Assembly: GCF_047675955.1 (NCBI RefSeq)
Contig: NC_132912.1
Coordinates: 17,830,500 to 17,894,499, forward strand
Length of the DNA stretch: 64,000 bases
Reading direction: 5' to 3'
Source: Chlorocebus sabaeus
Lineage: Eukaryota > Chordata > Mammalia > Primates > Cercopithecidae
How positions within the stretch are numbered: position 1 is the stretch's first letter; each line of letters opens with the position of its first letter. Of this stretch, positions 58,926-64,000 are shown one piece after another. The position numbers were made by a program, and so were the translations under genes. The notes below the pieces were generated by a model. It worked only from the letters and a program-made list of their open reading frames with translations. It was not told the origin of the DNA and did no database searches.

Positions 58926-59377
58926 CCATAGCTTTTTGCAAACACTTTAAGCAGGCAAAGGAAGTATCCCAAAGTCTAGCCGGAATTATCTGAGTTCTGT
59001 CTTCTTGGAAGATTCTAAATGTTGTTATTTGTTCCCTTAGCTCTTTGAGACTGGATTCTTAGAAACTCTGCTCAGCAGTAGAGTTGGAAGGAGTTACCCC
59101 TTCAATATTACAGGGAGCCCACTACTGTATTTTACATGCATTTACCAAGGTCTGTCTTTAACTGAAAATAGGCTTCCATTGATATGAATCTTTATGATTG
59201 CTTTAGAAATGGTTCAATACCTTGTGGAGTTTAAAATCTGACAAGTTAAAAACCAACCTTCTAGTTTTTTAGTAAATATAATTATAATTAATTTAGTGCT
59301 GCATTCAGACTATTAAAAGCATTTTGAGCAAAGAAAGCACAATAATTTAATGCTTCTGAATGGTGTTCTCTAAACAG

Positions 59378-59519
59378 GTTCCAAAGAGCATTAATGGGTC
59401 CTCTGATGTCTTACCTGATATATTACCTGACCTACCCGTGTCTCTGGTTCTGTTATCCCTGATCGTGGTTGATATTATTGAAAAACTCAGGATATATCCT
59501 CTTAGAGGGAGTCAAAAGA
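59378..59519 (+). CDS. TMEM236: TMEM236 coding exon 3 (residues 111-157 plus one base)
   Basis: Acceptor CAG at 59375-59377, donor gtaagt starting at 59520. 47 codons from VPKSINGSSDVLPD to YPLRGSQK, then one base of the next codon (phase 1). A fourth hydrophobic segment is visible around residues 130-145 (PVSLVLLSLIVVDIIEK), after an acidic/proline loop (DVLPDILPDLP). The remaining exon(s), coding roughly the second half of the ~350-residue protein, are beyond the right end. No defect seen. Confidence 0.95.
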
Positions 59520-60078
59520 GTAAGTGTTCTTTTAAATATGAATATTTTTTAAAGTTTGATATGTCTTTCACCTTTCTGCCACTCTGTTATGTGACAACAT
59601 GTTTAAGGATACCTTTTCTTAGGGCTAACATTACTGATAGAAGACTGTAAACGCAGATATCTAAACATAATTATTTTTAAACCTACCTTGATAGCTAGAT
59701 AGCTGCTTTTGTTTCCTATCTGCATTTTGGTAGTACTGATAAATTAAAAATTATCAAATAGTTAATACCTTCCAGTCACTCTTGCTGCTCAGATGGAAAG
59801 CAAAACTGAGGTGGAGGCCACTAGGAAATTGCAGAATCTGAGCCTGTCACTTTCTACTTCATCCTTGGGAGGGAGATGACGGTCTGTTATGTCTAACACA
59901 ACACAGGTGACATGTAGGTTGATACGATGGCAGTTGGGGCCATCTGTTGAGCGGAAAGCCCACCCAAGTCACATCTGCCCTCCAGAGTTAGGAGTATTTG
60001 TCTTAAACTCAGGAGAGCTGGGAATCTCCAAATCCTTTGCTACATCTCTAGATTCCTTAGAAATCTATTTTTAAATTT

Positions 60079-60080
60079 GA

Positions 60081-60112
<32 letters not shown>

Positions 60113-60230
60113 GAGCTGGAGTCTCGCTGTGTTGCCTAGGCTGATCTAGAGTTCTTGAGCTCAGGAGATCCTCCTGCATCAGCCTCCTGAGTAGCTGGGA
60201 TTCTAGGTGTGCACACCTGCACCCAGCTTT
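60079..60230 (-). mobile_element. Alu monomer (FLAM/FRAM-like), reverse
   Basis: ~27-base poly(T), then gctggagtctcgctgtgttg to cacctgcacccagc; only one arm. Confidence 0.8.
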
Positions 60231-60367
60231 AAATTGGATGGTTTCTGATGACTCTGTATTTTCTATATTAATATAAATTTCCTGTGCAAGTTTAAAGGTC
60301 TTTTTAAAAAAGAAAGACACATGTATCTTTTCGGGAATAAGTTAATGACATTTTATTTTTGTTAGTG

Positions 60368-60669
60368 ATGAATTTTTTATTTTTATTTTTATTTTTTTTT
60401 GAGATGGAGTCTTGCTCTGTAATGCAGTGGCGTGATCTCTGCTCACTGCAACCTCTGCCTCCTGGGTTTAAGCAATTCTCCTGCCTCAGCCTCCCGAGTA
60501 GCTGGGATTGCAGGCATGCACCACCATGTGTGGCTAATTTTTGTATTTTTAGTAGAGATGGGGTTTCATCATGTTGGCCAGGCTGGTCTCGAACTCCTGA
60601 CCTCAGGTGATCCACCCACCTTGGCCTCCCAAAGTGCTGGAGTTACAGGTGTGAACCACCGTGGCCAGC
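60368..60669 (-). mobile_element. AluS, reverse
   Basis: (TTTTTA)n tail, gagatggagtcttgctctgt to accgtggccagcc. Lacks the usual 'cacccaggctggag' piece (deletion at ~60420). Confidence 0.95.
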
Positions 60670-61795
60670 CATTAGTTGGATTTTTAAAGGGGAATTTTCC
60701 TTGTATCCATAACTTCAACAATGACACTGAGAACTGAAATAAGACAAAGAAGAAGTAGATCTGGGGGAGAAGACTCTAGAACATTTTGTACAACTGCTTC
60801 TCACTTGAAGAGCCTTCTTCTTGAGCTGTTCTCCATCCAAATTTAGGAAGATTAGTGTCTGATTTGATAGTTCAGCCGTTTAATAAATTCACACTTAAAA
60901 AAACTAGCAGTCACTTGAAATGCCTTTGTAAATATGAATGACACATACTTTTAATTTTTATGCAAACCTCGAACCCAAATAGTCTCCTACACTGATTTCA
61001 ACATGAGATTAATGATATAAATTATGTAATTTTTGAATCCATGAGGTTTTATCACTTATTCCTTGGAACATGAATTAATATATAAATACATTAACGTGTA
61101 AATCTTAAATACATAATTCTGAACCTAAGCAAGTATACCATAAATATGGTTTCACTACAGGTGGTACTTGCAAATTAAACAAATTGACTAAAGGTGGGGG
61201 ACGAACAAGATCTAGAATAATTTGACTCCCTTTAGGAATGTGGGAAAAGTGAATATGTTCTTTGCTCTTTCCAGATAGTCTGAAATGCATCCATGTCTGT
61301 TAGCTGGTAGCAGTTTGGACTTTACATTAGATGAAACTAACATCATCTACAATGCATGGATTTATGGACACTCTTACAGCATCCTAACCATCTTCATTCC
61401 AAGCTACAAAACTTTTATCTTTGTGTAGCTTTTCCTTTTCAAAAATTTTAAATGAAAGTTATTCTGCAGAAGAAATATGCTTATGCTTAAAACAGTCTTC
61501 ACTGGACCAAGGAATCCTTTTTACGAACCTCCTATTACCAGTGGAAATTTCTCAGTATCAAGTAATTATCATGCAGCAGCTTCTAACCGCTGCGTTTCAT
61601 GGAGGTTGCGCCGCGTATGGGAGCATTTTTCTGACGTGTGGATCTCTGCAGCACGGCAATCTCACAGATGTACGTGGTACCTAGGAATGCCAATCCCCAG
61701 TCACGTGCACAAATAATAACAATACAAAGAATAGCCTGTGGAAGAAGAGGACTTCTATCTCCTCTTCTTCACTGTCTTCTTCCTGCTCCCATTTA

Positions 61796-62101
61796 ATTAA
61801 TTAATTAATTAATTAATTTTTTGAGACGGAGTCTCGCTTTGGTGCCCAGGCTAGAGTGCAGTGGTACAATCTCAGCTCACTGCAGCCTTTGCCTCCTGGG
61901 CTCAAGTGATCCTCCTGCCTCAGCCTCCCAAGTAGTTGGGAATACAGGAGGGCACCACCATGCCTGGCTAATTTTTGTATTTTTAGTAGAGATGTGTTTT
62001 CACCCTGTTGGCCAGGCTGGTCTCTAACTCCTGACCTCAAGTGATCTGCTTGCCACAGCTTCCCAAAGCACTAGGTTGACAGGTGTGAGCCACTGTGCCC
62101 A
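61796..62101 (-). mobile_element. AluS, reverse, with (TTAA)n tail
   Basis: Tail converted to taattaattaattaattaat; gagacggagtctcgctttgg to cactgtgcccacc. Confidence 0.95.
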
Positions 62102-63083
62102 CCTGCTGCTCCCATTTTAGACCAGACCCACAGTGGGTCTCCTGTGCCCTTATTTGTTGGTCTAGACTGCTGGCGACCCTGCTGCATCTGCTTTACACTC
62201 AGTTTCTTACTCTCATGTGCAAACCCCTCGGCGCATGCTGTTTTCTACCACTTCTGCTCGGCTCTGCTCTAAATGCTGTTGGTGCTGCTGTTGCTTGTGT
62301 CTGGGGTATTGGTGGATGTGCTGCTGGTGCTTTAGATTGACTTCCTTTCTTTTGCTAGTGGGAATACTGGCTTCCTGCCACTGAGTTCTAGTTTTCTAAA
62401 GAGGTCTCAAACAGAGCACTAGAATAGCAGTTTTTGCTTGGAAACAACAGCCTTTTAGCCCTTAGAGTGTATATATACCAACAGATTGGCTGGGCTTCAG
62501 TGATTTCAGATAACGGCCATTCTACTCCCCTGCAAACCACCACTTCCCCTCGCACTTATAGACCTTGTGGCTGAATGTGACAGAGCCAGACTCCTTCTTT
62601 GAGGCAGCTTTTCTTCATGGGGGTCTCGTAGGTCCTCAGATCAGGCTTAGCTATATCGTCTGAACCTCATTCCTGGCCACTATTAGAGTCCTCTACCTAT
62701 CACCACCTAGATTCCTTAACCCCCATCAAAACCAGTGGGTGCAAACAGACCCGTGAAAGTGTCCATGATTACAGAGGGAGTTTTCAGTCCTACCGTCGAG
62801 ACTCATTTGAATAGGACTTGCAGCCCAGGCCAGACACCCTGTTACAAAGTGGTACAATAGATTATAATAGCTAAAGGACTATGGTGCCACAGATGAAGGA
62901 AAATTTCATTTTATCTAAGGTGTTGAAGGTAAGAAAAGACTAAAGGGAAGATCTTGGATTTGCGGGAGCTTATAGGTAGACATGGTAAAGAAAATTTTCT
63001 ACATAGGAGAAAGGTTGGGCCTCCAAGAACTAAGATGTGTATGTAGCAAATGGCCATGATAGGAAGTGAAAACGAAGCAGTGT

Positions 63084-63707
63084 TGTTGTCTGGGGTAAAT
63101 ACCCAAGGTTCATCATCTCGCGCCAAGAAGATTAAGGACATAGACACACACAAGGAGTGAGTTTAGGAGCGGAGGTTTAATAGATAAAAGAAAGGAGAGC
63201 AGCTCTCTCTCTTTTGAGACAGAGGGGCTCCTCAATGGGAATTCCGGCCCGTGACAGAGTGCACTGGGTTTTATAGACAGGCTTTAGGAGGCGGTGTCTG
63301 ATTTACATAGGGCTCACAGATTGGTTGGACTGGGGGTGATATTTACATAGTGCCCAGAAAAGGCTGGTCACCCCACCCTAATCTTATTATGCAAATAGGC
63401 TTTCCAGTTGGCTGGTGCCATGTTGCCTGCTCCTCACTGTACACACAGCTGACAAAGAGAAGGGAAGATGGAGCCACCATTTTGACCACGCCTAGTCCCA
63501 GGTGGCCTTTTCCTATTGGCACAGCAGCCGGCATTCACCCGTGCAAGCTTCCAGCTTGCTTGTCTGTGTCTGCAGCTCGATTTTACAGGCTGCTCTGTGC
63601 TAGAAAAGAAAATTATTTGGGGGTGATTTTCATGAAAAGGGAAACCTTACCAAGGACTCCCATACCCTCATATCTGCCTGAATAACTTCTTCTTAACTCC
63701 TATATCG
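63084..63707 (-). mobile_element. Solo ERV LTR, reverse (ERV1-like, subfamily unsure)
   Basis: Reads as an LTR on the minus strand. It starts near 63707 (atataggagttaagaagaag), has a TATA-like box seen on + as gttttatagac (63269-63279), a poly(A)-type region (+ ggtttaatagataaaag), and ends at 63084 in ...ccagacaaca. No internal sequence on either side. Antisense to TMEM236. I believe it is a primate ERV1 LTR but cannot name it safely. Confidence 0.7.
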
Positions 63708-63855
63708 AAATTAAGCTTGGTTGGATTTCACACGTTGAATCAACAAACCTGGTGCTGGGAGGCAAGTTGCCTTCTTAATACCGACTACTGTTCATTAACT
63801 TGTCATTTCAGAAACCTACAATGTCACTTCAAGAGTAACTGAAAATTTGCATGCA

Positions 63856-64000
63856 GCCAGGTGCAGTGGCTCACGCCTGTAATCCCAGCACTTTAGGAGG
63901 CCGAGGTGGGGGATCACCTGAGGTCAGGAGTTTGAGACCAGCCTGGCCAACATGGTGAAACCCCATTTCTACTAAAAATACAAAAAATTAGCCAGCCATG
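63856..64000 (+). mobile_element. Alu, cut by the window end
   Basis: gccaggtgcagtggctcacg onward to the window edge; left arm and linker only, continuing outside. Confidence 0.95.

Larger units (their letters stand above)
54532..59377 (+). other. TMEM236: TMEM236 intron 2 (4.8 kb)
   Basis: From gtatgg to the acceptor ctctaaacag. 54532-55750 has no gene; 55200-55320 has a weak L2/MIR trace. 55750-58610 is an antisense L1M with Alus inside. 58926-59377 has nothing recognised except an imperfect AT-rich piece before the acceptor. Confidence 0.9.
59520..64000 (+). other. TMEM236: TMEM236 intron 3, partial
   Basis: From the gtaagt donor to the end of the window with no further exon recognised. 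59651-60078, 60671-61794 and 62102-63083 have no named repeat; 61560-61690 has an unusual cluster of CpGs. Confidence 0.8.

Noticed and set aside
1..64000. CRISPR array, operon, tRNA/rRNA genes or prokaryotic mobile system
   Set aside because: No spaced identical repeats, ribosome binding sites or tRNA cloverleafs; the composition and repeats are those of a primate nuclear genome.

Overview
This window is primate nuclear DNA, almost certainly from a catarrhine and most likely an Old World monkey. It holds roughly 45 Alu insertions of J, S and Y age, MIR and L2 fossils, L1 3' ends and MaLR LTRs. GT-AG splice sites sit at exactly the places where known vertebrate reading frames break off. One young AluY (13151-13450) carries the substitutions I associate with the cercopithecoid AluYRa lineage. 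No bacterial or phage-style gene organisation is present, and nearly all open reading frames over 60 codons are chance frames inside Alus or other repeats.

Layout. 1-3726 is the final intron of STAM (ESCRT-0 adaptor STAM1), mostly old L2/MIR debris. 3727-3964 is the coding part of the last STAM exon, ending in TAG. 3965 to roughly 13 kb is AT-rich and nearly Alu-free; it holds the STAM 3' UTR (true end not determinable here), several poly(A) signals and a striking 41-bp-arm hairpin at 5461-5552. About 13-35 kb is repeat-filled intergenic DNA (Alu, MaLR LTR, L1 3' ends, L2, MER5-like, other LTR-like pieces). 35430-35686, 54459-54531 and 59378-59519 are the first three coding exons of TMEM236, with intact donors and acceptors and compatible phases (2, 0, 1). 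The rest of that gene lies beyond the right edge. The two large introns hold a tandem GAS/IRF-like motif, an interleaved AT-rich inverted repeat, a THE1/MST LTR, a complete MLT1 LTR-internal-LTR element, a long antisense L1M broken by Alus, and a solo ERV LTR.

The two genes lie in the same orientation, matching the STAM-TMEM236 neighbourhood known from human 10p12. STAM works in endosomal sorting. TMEM236 is a poorly characterised multi-pass membrane protein. Nothing suggests that they form a functional unit.

I found no new multi-gene system. The observations most worth checking are the hairpin downstream of the STAM stop codon, the duplicated GAS/IRF motif in TMEM236 intron 1, the interleaved AT-rich inverted repeats, the intact MLT1 provirus structure, and an out-of-frame uORF overlapping the TMEM236 start. 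Repeat subfamily names are from memory of consensus features, not from a database search.
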